A stretch of DNA of 64,000 bases from Granulibacter bethesdensis (GTDB lineage: Bacteria; Pseudomonadota; Alphaproteobacteria; Acetobacterales; Acetobacteraceae): positions 1,375,493 through 1,439,492 of the forward strand of contig NZ_CP018192.1 in assembly GCF_001889525.1 (NCBI RefSeq). Reading direction: 5' to 3'. The notes under the pieces were generated by a model. The model made no database searches, was not told the origin of the DNA, and was given only the letters and a program-made list of their open reading frames with translations. Shown here one piece after another: positions 54,963 to 64,000 of the stretch. Position 1 is the first letter of the stretch. Every line of letters begins with the position of its first letter. The translations under genes and the position numbers were made by a program.

Positions 54963-56897
54963 TCACCTGAAGATGAGGAAAATGGAAACCAGAGCCACAA
55001 GGCCGATCAGCATGGCAAAGGCATAAACCGCGATGGACCCGGTCTGAAGCTTCACAACCCTGGAGGAACCATCGACAGTCAGACTGGCAAGACCGTTCGG
55101 AATGCCATCGATGATGGTGGCATCACCAACCGTCCAGAGCAACCGGGCAAAGCACTGATAAGGGCGCACGATCAACGCAGCGTAGATCTCATCGAAATAC
55201 CATTTATTGGCGAACAGACGGTAAATCGCCGGGAACATCCCCGCCAGACGTGCAGGTGCGGCGGGGTTGAACATATACATCCAGTAGGCCAGCGCGATGC
55301 CGAGGACACCGAGAATGGTCGGCAGGATCGAGGCAAGAAACGGAATATGATGCATCTCATGCATCACGTGATTCTCCGGCCCGTTGAACAGGGCCCCCCG
55401 CCAGAAGGCGCTCATGCCCTCGCCGATGAACCAGTGCTCCAGCAGCATGCCACCGGCAATAGCGCCGATGGACAGCAGCGCGAGCGGCACCAGCATTACC
55501 AGCGGGCTTTCATGCACATGCTCCATGGTGTGGTGGTCGGCACGCAGCTTGCCATGGAACGTCATGATCGTCAGACGCCAGGAGTAGAACGCGGTCAGAA
55601 AGGCCGCGAGCGTACCACAAACATAGCCGTAAAACCCTACCCCCCCCTGTGCCCAGGCGGCTTCCAGAATGGCGTCTTTGGAATAGAACCCGGCGAAAGG
55701 CGGAATACCCGCCAGCGCCAGATTACCGATCCACATCGCCGCATAGGTGAACGGGATCATTTTCCAGATACCGCCCATTTTGCGCATGTCCTGCTCGTCA
55801 GACATGGCATGGATCACGCTGCCTGCTCCAAGGAACAGAAGCGCCTTGAAGAAAGCATGGGTGATCAGATGGAACACCGATACTTCATAGGCACCCACGC
55901 CAGCCGCCACAAACATGTAGCCGAGCTGCGAACAGGTGGAATAGGCGATGACTTTCTTGATATCGTTCTGGGCACAACCGATGGTGGCCGCGAACAGGGC
56001 GGTGGTGCCACCGATCAGTACGATAAAGGTCTTTGCATCCGGCGCAAATTCCAGCAGTGGCGACATACGCGCCATCAGGAATACACCGGCCGTCACCATC
56101 GTCGCGGCATGGATCAGCGCAGAAACCGGGGTGGGGCCTTCCATCGCATCCGGTAACCACACATGCAGACCAATCTGCGCGCTTTTGCCCATCGCGCCGA
56201 TGAACAGCAGGAAGCCGATCACCTCGAAGGTGCGCAGTTCGGTTCCGAACAGGTGATAATGGTCATTTACATGCTGGGAAACGGTTCCGAAAATCGCCGA
56301 GAATTCGATGGAGCCAAAGGTCCAGAACACCAGCGCAATGCCAACGGCGAAAAACAGGTCGCCAACGCGATTGACGATGAAGGCCTTCATGGCCGCCGCA
56401 TTTGCGCTGTCCTTGTAATACCAGTATCCGATCAGCAGATAGCTGGCCAGACCGACGCCTTCCCACCCGAAAAACAGCTGGAGCAGATTATCCGCTGTCA
56501 CCAGCATCAACATCGCAAAGGTGAACAGGGAGAGATAGGAGAAAAACCGATAATTCGGCAGGCTGTCATGCGCCATATAGCCGGTGCTGTAGACATGGAT
56601 CAGCGTGGCGACAAACGTCACCATCGCAACCATGACGGCGGACAGCGTGTCATAGCGAAGCGCCCAGTTGACATGCAGATCCCCGGCCTGAATCCAGTCT
56701 GAAACCCTCACCACATCGGGCAGGCCTCCCGGCGGTGAGGAAAGTAGCGTGTAGAGAGACAGCGAACCACAAATCGCTGCGGCAATCATCAGCGCGATTG
56801 TCACCACCTGCGCGGCACGATCGCCCATCACCCGTCCGAACAGACCGGCGATCACGGACCCCAGCAGGGGGGCAAAGACTGCGACGGCATAGATCAT
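54963..56897 (-). CDS. nuoL: NADH-quinone oxidoreductase subunit L
   Basis: Largest antiporter-like subunit of complex I, 644 residues, with the distal lateral helix at its C terminus. Motifs: [82 protein letters not shown], and [19 protein letters not shown]. The final hydrophobic helix ends in [11 protein letters not shown]. nuoK is three bases upstream. Confidence 0.97.
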   Translation of the reverse strand: MIYAVAVFAPLLGSVIAGLFGRVMGDRAAQVVTIALMIAAAICGSLSLYTLLSSPPGGLPDVVRVSDWIQAGDLHVNWALRYDTLSAVMVAMVTFVATLIHVYSTGYMAHDSLPNYRFFSYLSLFTFAMLMLVTADNLLQLFFGWEGVGLASYLLIGYWYYKDSANAAAMKAFIVNRVGDLFFAVGIALVFWTFGSIEFSAIFGTVSQHVNDHYHLFGTELRTFEVIGFLLFIGAMGKSAQIGLHVWLPDAMEGPTPVSALIHAATMVTAGVFLMARMSPLLEFAPDAKTFIVLIGGTTALFAATIGCAQNDIKKVIAYSTCSQLGYMFVAAGVGAYEVSVFHLITHAFFKALLFLGAGSVIHAMSDEQDMRKMGGIWKMIPFTYAAMWIGNLALAGIPPFAGFYSKDAILEAAWAQGGVGFYGYVCGTLAAFLTAFYSWRLTIMTFHGKLRADHHTMEHVHESPLVMLVPLALLSIGAIAGGMLLEHWFIGEGMSAFWRGALFNGPENHVMHEMHHIPFLASILPTILGVLGIALAYWMYMFNPAAPARLAGMFPAIYRLFANKWYFDEIYAALIVRPYQCFARLLWTVGDATIIDGIPNGLASLTVDGSSRVVKLQTGSIAVYAFAMLIGLVALVSIFLIFR

Positions 56898-56900
56898 CGC

Positions 56901-57221
56901 TCAGCCCTTCATCAGATTCACGTCTTCGACCTGGATCGAACCGCGATTACGGAAATAAATGACCAGAATGGCAAGGCCGATAGCCGCCTCTGCGGCAGCC
57001 ACGGTCAGGATGAACATCGCAAAAACCTGCCCGGCGAGATCGCCCAGCGAAGCAGAGAACGCTACCATGTTCAGGTTAACAGCAAGCAGGATCAGCTCGA
57101 TCGACATCAGCATGACAATGACGTTTTTACGGTTCAGAAAGATGCCGAAAATTCCCAGCACGAGCAGAACTGCAGCCACGGCCAGATAATGGCCCAGCCC
57201 CACAGTCATAAGGGAATTCAT
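56901..57221 (-). CDS. nuoK: NADH-quinone oxidoreductase subunit K
   Basis: A 106-residue, three-helix subunit. The conserved Glu-bearing segments [19 protein letters not shown] and [21 protein letters not shown] are present and match the E-channel of complex I. The start overlaps the nuoJ stop (ATGA). Confidence 0.97.
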   Translation of the reverse strand: MNSLMTVGLGHYLAVAAVLLVLGIFGIFLNRKNVIVMLMSIELILLAVNLNMVAFSASLGDLAGQVFAMFILTVAAAEAAIGLAILVIYFRNRGSIQVEDVNLMKG

Positions 57222-57961
57222 ACACGATCCTCCGCTGCGTGGTGAGCGTTCTGCGGCAAATGAGTGCTGGCACCGTGATCATCCTGACCGATCTGGCCAT
57301 GGCTCGATGCGGGCTTTGATAAGGCAGGCGGCAGGGGACGCAGGAAATCTTCCGGATGGATGCCCTGCCCGACCGGAGCATTCACCAGCTTCAGCGTGTC
57401 CTCGATCCGACGATTGACCTGCGCGGCAATGTTCTGATGCCGTGAGGTCTTCCGATCACGCAAGGTCAGCACGATGGCACCGATCATGGCCACCAGCAGG
57501 ATCAGCCCTGCCATCTGAAACAACATCACGTATTGCGTATAAACGATCTGCCCCAACGCGACAGTATTCTGAACGTGATCAGGACGCGGGGAAAAGCGCA
57601 GAGCGCTTGCTCCCGGTGCAACCTGCCATCCCCCCAGAACCATCGCCAGTTCCACGAGCAGCACACCACCAATCGCCGCACCAACCGGCGCGTAACGCTG
57701 CCATCCATCCCGCACTTCCGCGAAATTGATATTCAGCATCATCACCACGAACAGGAACAGCACGGCGACAGCGCCGACATAGACGATGACCAGAATCATC
57801 GCCAGAAACTCGGCCCCCGTCAGCAGAAACAGGCCCGCCGCGTTAAAAAACGCCAAAATCAGGAACAGTACCGCATGCACCGGATTGCGAGCGCTGACGA
57901 CCATCGCCCCTGATACGATCAGGATGGCAGAGAAAACATAAAACGCTATCGCGGCGATCAT
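57218..57961 (-). CDS. nuoJ: NADH-quinone oxidoreductase subunit J
   Basis: A 247-residue subunit from ATG 57961; the open frame to 57994 runs into nuoI. Five hydrophobic helices occupy the first about 165 residues, with [53 protein letters not shown], which includes the pi-bulge helix near the quinone cavity. The last about 80 residues are hydrophilic, Pro/His-rich and variable, making it longer than the usual about 200. nuoI ends eight bases upstream. Confidence 0.94.
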   Translation of the reverse strand: MIAAIAFYVFSAILIVSGAMVVSARNPVHAVLFLILAFFNAAGLFLLTGAEFLAMILVIVYVGAVAVLFLFVVMMLNINFAEVRDGWQRYAPVGAAIGGVLLVELAMVLGGWQVAPGASALRFSPRPDHVQNTVALGQIVYTQYVMLFQMAGLILLVAMIGAIVLTLRDRKTSRHQNIAAQVNRRIEDTLKLVNAPVGQGIHPEDFLRPLPPALSKPASSHGQIGQDDHGASTHLPQNAHHAAEDRV

Positions 57962-57968
57962 GATCGGT

Positions 57969-58457
57969 TCACCGGTACGGCGCGTCGAGTTCAAGGCGAC
58001 GAGCGATTTCCGGCTCCCACCGGTCGCCGTTCGCCAGGAGACGATCCTTGTTGTACATCAGTTCCTCGCGCGTTTCAGTGGCGAATTCCAAATTCGGCCC
58101 TTCCACGATCGCGTCCACCGGGCAGGCTTCTTCACACAGACCGCAATAGATGCATTTGGTCATGTCGATGTCATAGCGTGTGGTGCGGCGTGAGCCATCG
58201 GCACGAGGCTCGGCCTCGATCGTAATCGCCAGAGCCGGGCAGACAGCCTCACACAGCTTGCAGGCGATGCAGCGCTCCTCCCCGTTCGCATAACGCCGAA
58301 GCGCATGCTCGCCCTTGAAGCGCGGGCTGATCGGGTTTTTCTCGTACGGATAATTGATGGTCGCTTTCGGCTTGAAGAAATACTTGAGCGTCAGGGCCAT
58401 GCCCGAAACGATTTCCGTCAGCAGAAAACTGCGCGCGGTGCGGTCCAGCAACGCCAT
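57969..58457 (-). CDS. nuoI: NADH-quinone oxidoreductase subunit I
   Basis: Peripheral-arm ferredoxin subunit carrying clusters N6a and N6b. It has 162 residues with two 4Fe-4S motifs, [12 protein letters not shown] and [12 protein letters not shown]. The N-terminal amphipathic helix and the [23 protein letters not shown] segment are standard for alphaproteobacterial/mitochondrial NuoI. Confidence 0.97.
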   Translation of the reverse strand: MALLDRTARSFLLTEIVSGMALTLKYFFKPKATINYPYEKNPISPRFKGEHALRRYANGEERCIACKLCEAVCPALAITIEAEPRADGSRRTTRYDIDMTKCIYCGLCEEACPVDAIVEGPNLEFATETREELMYNKDRLLANGDRWEPEIARRLELDAPYR

Positions 58458-58505
58458 GTCAGCCCCTTTCCCTCAACACGCAATCATTCATACACACGGT
58501 CATCG

Positions 58506-59525
58506 TCAATTCACCGTCGGCAGCCAGCCTGCCAGCTCCAGCACACAGGCGGTCAGCAGCAGCCATACCAGAGAGAATGGCAAGAACACTTTCCAGCCCA
58601 GACGCATCAGCTGATCGTAGCGGTAGCGGGGCACAGTTCCGCGCACCCAGAAAAACACGAACATCAGCGCACAGACTTTCAGCACGAACCAGATCGGCCC
58701 CGGCAACCAGTTCAGAGGCGCAATGTCGAAAGGAGGAAGCCACCCGCCGAGGAACAGCAGGGTAGTCATCGCACAGATCATGAACATGTTGGCGTATTCG
58801 CCGAGGAAAAACAGCGCATAGGCCATGGCGCTGTATTCCACCATATGTCCGGCGACGATTTCGCTTTCGCCTTCGACGATATCGAATGGAGAGCGATTGG
58901 TTTCCGCCAGCCCCGAGATGAAGAAAATCACCGCCATCGGCAACATCGGCAGCACGAACCAGACATGTTTCTGTGCCAGCACGACATCGTTCAGATTGAG
59001 CGATCCGACACAAAGCAGGATCGCAACCATGACAAAGCCGATCGAAACTTCGTAGCTGACCATCTGTGCGGCAGCACGCAGCGCACCAAGAAAAGCATAT
59101 TTGGAATTCGAGGCCCAGCCCGCGATGATCACGCCATAAACACCGAGCGAACTGATCGCAAACAGATACAGCACACCAACATTGATATTGGCCACGGCCC
59201 AGCCATCATTCACCGGCACGACAGCCCAGGCGATCATCGCCAGAATAAAGGTCAGCAGCGGTGCGAGAATGAATAGAACCTTATTGGCACCATCCGGAAT
59301 AATCGTCTCCTTCAGGAGCATCTTTCCAGCATCGGCGAAGGCCTGCAACATCCCCCATGGACCCACCACATTGGGGCCTTTGCGCAGGCCAATGGCGGCC
59401 AGAACCTTACGCTCAAACACAGTAGCATAGGCCACCATCAGCATCAGCGGGACCAGAATGGCCAATGCCTGCAAGGCCGTGATGATCAACAGGCCGAGAT
59501 TGGTATTGAACAGAAAATCGTGCAT
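58506..59525 (-). CDS. nuoH: NADH-quinone oxidoreductase subunit H
   Basis: Quinone-site membrane subunit, 339 residues from ATG 59525; GGAG is eight bases before it, while an in-frame GTG at 59534 lacks such a site. Conserved pieces: [74 protein letters not shown], and [26 protein letters not shown]. Eight helices are expected. nuoI follows after 48 bases. Confidence 0.97.
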   Translation of the reverse strand: MHDFLFNTNLGLLIITALQALAILVPLMLMVAYATVFERKVLAAIGLRKGPNVVGPWGMLQAFADAGKMLLKETIIPDGANKVLFILAPLLTFILAMIAWAVVPVNDGWAVANINVGVLYLFAISSLGVYGVIIAGWASNSKYAFLGALRAAAQMVSYEVSIGFVMVAILLCVGSLNLNDVVLAQKHVWFVLPMLPMAVIFFISGLAETNRSPFDIVEGESEIVAGHMVEYSAMAYALFFLGEYANMFMICAMTTLLFLGGWLPPFDIAPLNWLPGPIWFVLKVCALMFVFFWVRGTVPRYRYDQLMRLGWKVFLPFSLVWLLLTACVLELAGWLPTVN

Positions 59526-59530
59526 TCCGC

Positions 59531-61588
59531 TCACTCCGCCGCACTCGGCAAGCCTGCCTGAGCAGCCTCATAAACCCGCACACATTCCGCCATGGTCGGG
59601 CTGGCACGGCTGACAGGGTCAGTCTGCCAGTAGCTGCTGATGGCATAGGTAACAGGGGCCGGGCTGATTGTTCCATGAGCGAAAGGTCCGGAAGGATCGG
59701 TGCAGCCACGGACCGGCAGATCATCGATCACGGCAAAAGCCGGATTGACCTCGATGAGTCGTGCCCGAACGGCCTCAAGCGTATCGTAGGGCAACGGACG
59801 GTTGATCACGGCACTGAAAGCCCTCAGGATGCGCCAGTCATCCTTGGCATCCTTCAATGGATGCACGGCACGACTGGCCTGCTGCACCCGGCCCTCAGTG
59901 TTCACATAGGTGCCGTCTTTTTCAGTATAGGCCGCGCCAGGCAAGATCACATCAGCCCGAGCAGCACCTTTATCACCATGCGATCCCTGATAAACCACGA
60001 ATGTATTCGCCCCGATCCGGGCCGTGTCGAACTCGTCCGCACCCAGCAGCCAGAGCAGATCGACGCCGCCATCCAACAGGCGCGGCAATCCGTTTTCTCC
60101 GCCCGGGGGCACTGCGCCAAGCATCAACGCACCAGCACGTGATGCTGCAGTGTGCAGCACGTTGAAGCCATGCCAGCCAGCATTCAACGCCCCCACCTGA
60201 GCGGCCAATGCCCAGCTTGCCGTCAGAATGGCAGCACCATCAGGACGTGCCAGCGCCCCCTGTCCCACAATGATCATCGGCTTTTTTGCCGCGCGCAAAG
60301 TTTCGACGAATGCGAAATCGCCTGACGATAGCGCCGACAGATCGGTCCCCAGCCAATCGACCTGATAAGTCAGGTCAAGCGATGCGCCGAAGGAAGCAAT
60401 GGGAAGCTGGGTCGCCAGCCAGTGTTTGCGAATGCGTGCATTCAGAACCGGCGCCTCATGACGAGGATCGGTGCCGATCAACAGGATGGCATCAGCCTCT
60501 TCAATGCCGCCAATGGTCGAATTGAACAGGAAGAAATCACCACGGGACGCATCCAGCGCCGCACCATCCTGCCGACATTCGATCAGGGAGGATCCTGCAC
60601 CGGTCAGCAGATCCTTCAACGCCACGATGCTTTCCGCATCGGCCAGATCACCGATCAGCGCGCCGATCCGTGCGCCATCCAGACCCTGCATGCGGCTGGC
60701 AATAGCCTGAAAAGCCTCCTGCCAGCTGGCCTGCCGAAGAGTGCCGTTCTCCCGCACCCATGGCGTATCCAGACGACGGCGACGCAGGCCATCCACCGCA
60801 AAACGCGATTTATCGGCCAGCCATTCCTCGTTCACATCCTCATTGATACGCGGCAACACACGCATCACTTCCGGACCACGGGCGCACAGCACGATATTGG
60901 CCCCGACAGCATCCATGACATCGATGCTGTCAGTCCTGTTCAGCTCCCAAGGACGAGCCGTAAAGGCGTACGGTTTCGAGGTCAGGGCACCAACCGGGCA
61001 GATATCGATCAGGTTACCGGACAGCTCACTGGTCAGCGCTTTTTCAACATAGGTGCCGATCTCGACATTCTCCCCGCGGGAGGTAGCCCCCAGTTCCGGA
61101 ACTCCGGCAATTTCCTGCGCAAAACGGACACAGCGTGTGCACTGGATGCAGCGCGTCATCACGGTTTTCACCAGCGGTCCAAGGTACTTGTCCTTCACAG
61201 CCCGCTTGTTTTCCTCAAAGCGGGAGTGATCCCGCCCGTAAGCAACGGATTGATCCTGAAGATCGCACTCTCCGCCCTGGTCACAGATCGGGCAATCGAG
61301 CGGATGGTTGATAAGCAGAAACTCCATCACACCGCGACGGCCACGACGGACCATCTCGCTGTCGGTTTTCACCACCATCCCATCAGCAACCGGCATCGCA
61401 CAGGACGCCACCGGCTTCGGCGGCCCCTTTTCGATCTCGACCAGACACATCCGGCAGTTACCGGCCACAGACAGCCGGTCATGATAACAGAAGCGCGGAA
61501 TTTCCTTGCCGGCCATCTCGCAGGCCTGCAAAACGTTGAACCCGGCTGGAACCTCAAGCTCGGTGCCGTCGATTGTGACTTTCACCAT
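59531..61588 (-). CDS. nuoG: NADH-quinone oxidoreductase subunit G
   Basis: Largest peripheral-arm subunit, 685 residues. The 2Fe-2S ferredoxin domain has [18 protein letters not shown] and a later CAMPV. The His-ligated 4Fe-4S site is in [18 protein letters not shown], and the next 4Fe-4S site uses [13 protein letters not shown] plus a distant DICPVGAL. A molybdopterin-oxidoreductase-like domain follows without evident cofactor ligands. It lies between nuoF and nuoH. Confidence 0.97.
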   Translation of the reverse strand: MVKVTIDGTELEVPAGFNVLQACEMAGKEIPRFCYHDRLSVAGNCRMCLVEIEKGPPKPVASCAMPVADGMVVKTDSEMVRRGRRGVMEFLLINHPLDCPICDQGGECDLQDQSVAYGRDHSRFEENKRAVKDKYLGPLVKTVMTRCIQCTRCVRFAQEIAGVPELGATSRGENVEIGTYVEKALTSELSGNLIDICPVGALTSKPYAFTARPWELNRTDSIDVMDAVGANIVLCARGPEVMRVLPRINEDVNEEWLADKSRFAVDGLRRRRLDTPWVRENGTLRQASWQEAFQAIASRMQGLDGARIGALIGDLADAESIVALKDLLTGAGSSLIECRQDGAALDASRGDFFLFNSTIGGIEEADAILLIGTDPRHEAPVLNARIRKHWLATQLPIASFGASLDLTYQVDWLGTDLSALSSGDFAFVETLRAAKKPMIIVGQGALARPDGAAILTASWALAAQVGALNAGWHGFNVLHTAASRAGALMLGAVPPGGENGLPRLLDGGVDLLWLLGADEFDTARIGANTFVVYQGSHGDKGAARADVILPGAAYTEKDGTYVNTEGRVQQASRAVHPLKDAKDDWRILRAFSAVINRPLPYDTLEAVRARLIEVNPAFAVIDDLPVRGCTDPSGPFAHGTISPAPVTYAISSYWQTDPVSRASPTMAECVRVYEAAQAGLPSAAE

Positions 61589-61593
61589 GCTGA

Positions 61594-62910
61594 TTACTCC
61601 GCCGCCGCGGGAAGGTTGGGAACCGGCGCCCGACCGGGAACACGCTGTTTATAAGCGCGGATACGATCCTCGATGACCGGGCGGAAATGACGGATCAGCC
61701 CCTGAACCGGCCATGCGGCCGCATCGCCCAGCGCACAGATCGTATGACCCTCCACCTGTCGCGTCACCTGCTCCAGCATGTCGATCTCCTCGAGATCAGC
61801 GCGACCTTCGACCATGCGGTTCATGATCCTCATCATCCAACCCGTGCCTTCACGGCAGGGAGTGCACTGACCGCAACTTTCATGCTTGTAGAAATGGCTC
61901 AGCCGAGCGATCGCCTTGATCACATCGGTGGATTTGTCCATCACGATGACGGCAGCAGTGCCCAGCCCGCTGCGCTGCTCCCGCAGGCTATCGAAATCCA
62001 TCAGCACATCGTCGCAGATGCTCTTCGGCAGCAGCGGAACCGATGATCCGCCGGGAATAACCGCCAGCAGATTATCCCAGCCACCACGCACGCCCCCCGC
62101 ATAACGTTCCAGCAGTTCACGCAGGGGAATGCCGAGTTCTTCCTCGACATTGCACGGCTTGTTCACATGGCCAGAGATGGAAAAGAGTTTTGTGCCGCTA
62201 TTCTTGGGCCGCCCCAAAGATGCAAACCAGGCTCCGCCGCGCCGAAGAATAGTCGGACAAACAGCGATGCTTTCGACATTATTCACCGTCGTCGGGCACC
62301 CATACAGACCGACACCAGCCGGGAAAGGCGGCTTCAGACGTGGCATGCCCTTCTTGCCTTCGATGCTTTCGATCAGCGCGGTTTCCTCACCGCAGATATA
62401 AGCACCAGCCCCGCGATGAACGTACAGGTCGAAATCCCAACCGCTGCCGCAGGCGTTTTTTCCAATCAGGCCAGCCTCATAAGCCTGATCAATAGCAGCC
62501 TGCAAGTGACAGGATTCATTATAAAATTCACCGCGCACATAAATATATGCCGTATGTGCCCCCATCGCGAAGGCGGCGATCAAACAGCCTTCAACCAGTT
62601 TGTGGGGATCATGCCGCAGGATATCGCGATCCTTGCAGGTTCCCGGCTCGCTCTCATCGGCATTGACGACGAGGTAATGCGGACGCCCATCGGATTCCTT
62701 GGGCATGAAACTCCACTTCATACCGGTGGGGAAACCTGCGCCACCACGACCACGCAGACCGCTGATTTTGATGTCATCTATAATGGCATCACGGCCTCGC
62801 GCCAGAATGGCTGCCGTGCCATCCCAGTCCCCGCGCGCCAGAGCGCCTTTCAGCCCCCAATCATGCTCGCCGTACAAATTCGTGAAGATGCGGTCGCGAT
62901 CGTTCAGCAT
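61594..62910 (-). CDS. nuoF: NADH-quinone oxidoreductase subunit F
   Basis: NADH- and FMN-binding subunit, 438 residues. The glycine-rich [17 protein letters not shown] loop binds nucleotide and flavin. [32 protein letters not shown] is the second flavin segment, and the N3 4Fe-4S cluster ligands are in [12 protein letters not shown] plus a later Cys in [13 protein letters not shown]. nuoG starts five bases downstream. Confidence 0.97.
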   Translation of the reverse strand: MLNDRDRIFTNLYGEHDWGLKGALARGDWDGTAAILARGRDAIIDDIKISGLRGRGGAGFPTGMKWSFMPKESDGRPHYLVVNADESEPGTCKDRDILRHDPHKLVEGCLIAAFAMGAHTAYIYVRGEFYNESCHLQAAIDQAYEAGLIGKNACGSGWDFDLYVHRGAGAYICGEETALIESIEGKKGMPRLKPPFPAGVGLYGCPTTVNNVESIAVCPTILRRGGAWFASLGRPKNSGTKLFSISGHVNKPCNVEEELGIPLRELLERYAGGVRGGWDNLLAVIPGGSSVPLLPKSICDDVLMDFDSLREQRSGLGTAAVIVMDKSTDVIKAIARLSHFYKHESCGQCTPCREGTGWMMRIMNRMVEGRADLEEIDMLEQVTRQVEGHTICALGDAAAWPVQGLIRHFRPVIEDRIRAYKQRVPGRAPVPNLPAAAE

Positions 62911-63049
62911 CGCCTGCCCTCAGCCGATAGAAGCCGGCGGTGTGGAACCGGCCCCATTTTACATACGACATACAATCCAGTTTCCGGCTGGACAGAATGT
63001 CGGTCCTCACTCGCCGCGAAGCGGCAGATCAGTGTTCCATTCCGTGCGG

Positions 63050-63733
63050 TCACTCCCCTGCTGCGGGCGGTGTATAGTTACTCTGCATCTGGGCTGAAGG
63101 CACGTCACGCAACGTTGTCGGGCCACCCTCCGGCGCGGAGTTCTGACGACCCGACATAGAGCCAGGTGTTGGGTGCTCCCCGCGGCGCAAGGCGTCCAGC
63201 AGAGCAAGGGTCCGGGGACCATCCATATCCTCGTAATAATCGTCATCCACCTGCAGGATCGGCGCATTGACACAGGCGCCAAGACACTCGACCTCCGTCA
63301 TCGTGAACAGACCATCCTCACTGGTTTCGCCCCAGCCTTGGATACCCGTCGCTGAACGGCAGGCCGCTACGACCTCATCCGAGCCACGCAGCCAGCATGG
63401 TGTGGTCGTGCAGAGCTGAAGATGATGACGCCCAACCGGCCGGGTATTGTACATGAAGTAGAAAGTCGCCACCTCATAAACCCGGATCGGCGCCATCCCA
63501 AGACGGCGCGCGATCTCATCCATCGCCGCACGGGGAATCCATGCGCTGCCGGTCTCGCGTCCCATCTGCCGCTGTGCCAGATCCAGCAGTGGCATCACCG
63601 CGCTGGCGCGGCGAGAGGACGGGTATTTGGCCAGAATAGTTTCTATCTGTTGCTCGCTCTGCACATCGAACGAGAATTCCGCAGGCTGCCAAGGCTCGCG
63701 CCCGACATCACTGCCTCCGTTGACGTCCGCCAT
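63050..63733 (-). CDS. nuoE: NADH-quinone oxidoreductase subunit E
   Basis: Thioredoxin-like subunit with the N1a 2Fe-2S cluster. It has 227 residues. The four ligands follow the CX4C...CX3C pattern: CTTTPC and CLGAC. The N-terminal helical region includes KYPSSRRASAVMPLLDLAQRQMG. The C-terminal about 45 residues are Pro/Gly-rich and variable. The ATG overlaps the nuoD stop by one base. A gap of 139 bases with no recognisable feature separates it from nuoF, unusual in this otherwise tight operon. Confidence 0.96.
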   Translation of the reverse strand: MADVNGGSDVGREPWQPAEFSFDVQSEQQIETILAKYPSSRRASAVMPLLDLAQRQMGRETGSAWIPRAAMDEIARRLGMAPIRVYEVATFYFMYNTRPVGRHHLQLCTTTPCWLRGSDEVVAACRSATGIQGWGETSEDGLFTMTEVECLGACVNAPILQVDDDYYEDMDGPRTLALLDALRRGEHPTPGSMSGRQNSAPEGGPTTLRDVPSAQMQSNYTPPAAGE

Positions 63734-64000
63734 CAGCGGTCCACCTCACCGAACACAAGATCAAGCGAGCCAATGATCACCACCGCATCCGCCAGCATAT
63801 GGCGATGGGCCATGACATCGATCGCCTGCAAATGAGCAAAACCGGTCGGACGGATTTTGCAGCGATAAGGGCGGTTGCTGCCATCCGCGACCAGATACAC
63901 GCCGAACTCTCCTTTCGGACTCTCCACCGCTGTATAGGTGGCGCCCTCCGGAACGTGATAGCCTTCCGTATAAAGCTTGAAGTGATGGATCAGCGCCTCC
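63733..64000 (-). CDS. nuoD: NADH-quinone oxidoreductase subunit D, C-terminal end (partial)
   Basis: The frame is open to the window edge, so only the last about 88 residues are seen. They include [33 protein letters not shown] and end with the [13 protein letters not shown] motif, the diagnostic C terminus of the 49-kDa quinone-binding subunit. The remaining nuoD and presumably nuoABC lie outside the window. Confidence 0.95.
   Translation of the reverse strand, partial: EALIHHFKLYTEGYHVPEGATYTAVESPKGEFGVYLVADGSNRPYRCKIRPTGFAHLQAIDVMAHRHMLADAVVIIGSLDLVFGEVDR

Noticed and set aside
1-64000. CRISPR arrays, insertion sequences and prophage genes
   Set aside because: No regularly spaced repeats, transposase, integrase or phage structural genes were seen on either strand.

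Overview
The window is typical chromosomal core sequence of an alphaproteobacterium, most probably a member of the Acetobacteraceae close to Granulibacter. This rests on gene content and order recognised by eye: scpA-scpB-tat-serS, nuo genes running into birA-coaX-rnj-DUF1467-proS-lolCE-lolD, a cytochrome bo3 ubiquinol oxidase operon, and a cytochrome-fused urate hydroxylase. No database search was possible. Most genes lie on the minus strand.

Layout. 1-1.1 kb: the end of a HAD phosphatase gene and a DUF3108 envelope protein. 1.27 kb: tRNA-Val(CAC). 1.4-3.6 kb: urate breakdown (uraD, uraH, puuD). 3.6-9.8 kb: a DUF457 membrane hydrolase, soluble transhydrogenase, YajC, a DUF815 ATPase, and an M48 peptidase/DUF898 membrane pair. 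9.9-21 kb (minus): panB, serS, tatC, tatB, scpB, scpA, an M50 protease, nagZ, a SPOR protein, argS and dgt. 21-25 kb (plus): erpA, xthA and two MFS transporters. 25-27.9 kb (plus): a three-gene ABC importer of the nitrate/sulfonate/taurine type with unknown substrate. 27.9-33.7 kb (minus): a CzcCBA-like RND metal efflux operon. 34-37.9 kb (minus): cyoABCD. 38.4-43.9 kb (minus): tsf, rpsB, dnaE. 44 kb (plus): a small TPR protein. 44.7-48 kb (minus): lolD, lolC/E, proS. 48.1 kb: a candidate small RNA. 48.3-64 kb (minus): DUF1467, rnj, coaX, birA and nuoN back to nuoD, which is cut by the window edge.

How it fits together. Complex I feeds electrons to ubiquinone and cytochrome bo3 re-oxidises ubiquinol, so the window encodes most of a short aerobic respiratory chain. 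The urate genes convert urate to allantoin, with the first step feeding electrons into a c-type haem. The remainder is housekeeping: translation (serS, argS, proS, rpsB, tsf, tRNA), replication and chromosome segregation (dnaE, scpAB), cofactor synthesis (panB, coaX, birA), and envelope export or recycling (Tat, Lol, NagZ). I see no insertion sequence, prophage, integrase or CRISPR array.

The observations most worth checking are: the candidate small RNA with an anti-Shine-Dalgarno loop upstream of proS; the DUF898/M48 pair, where the peptidase seems to start at an ATT codon; the unassigned ABC importer with a palindrome inside its likely promoter; the mixed metal-site signature of the RND pump; and a TPR protein built from a 55-residue duplication with an amphipathic tail.
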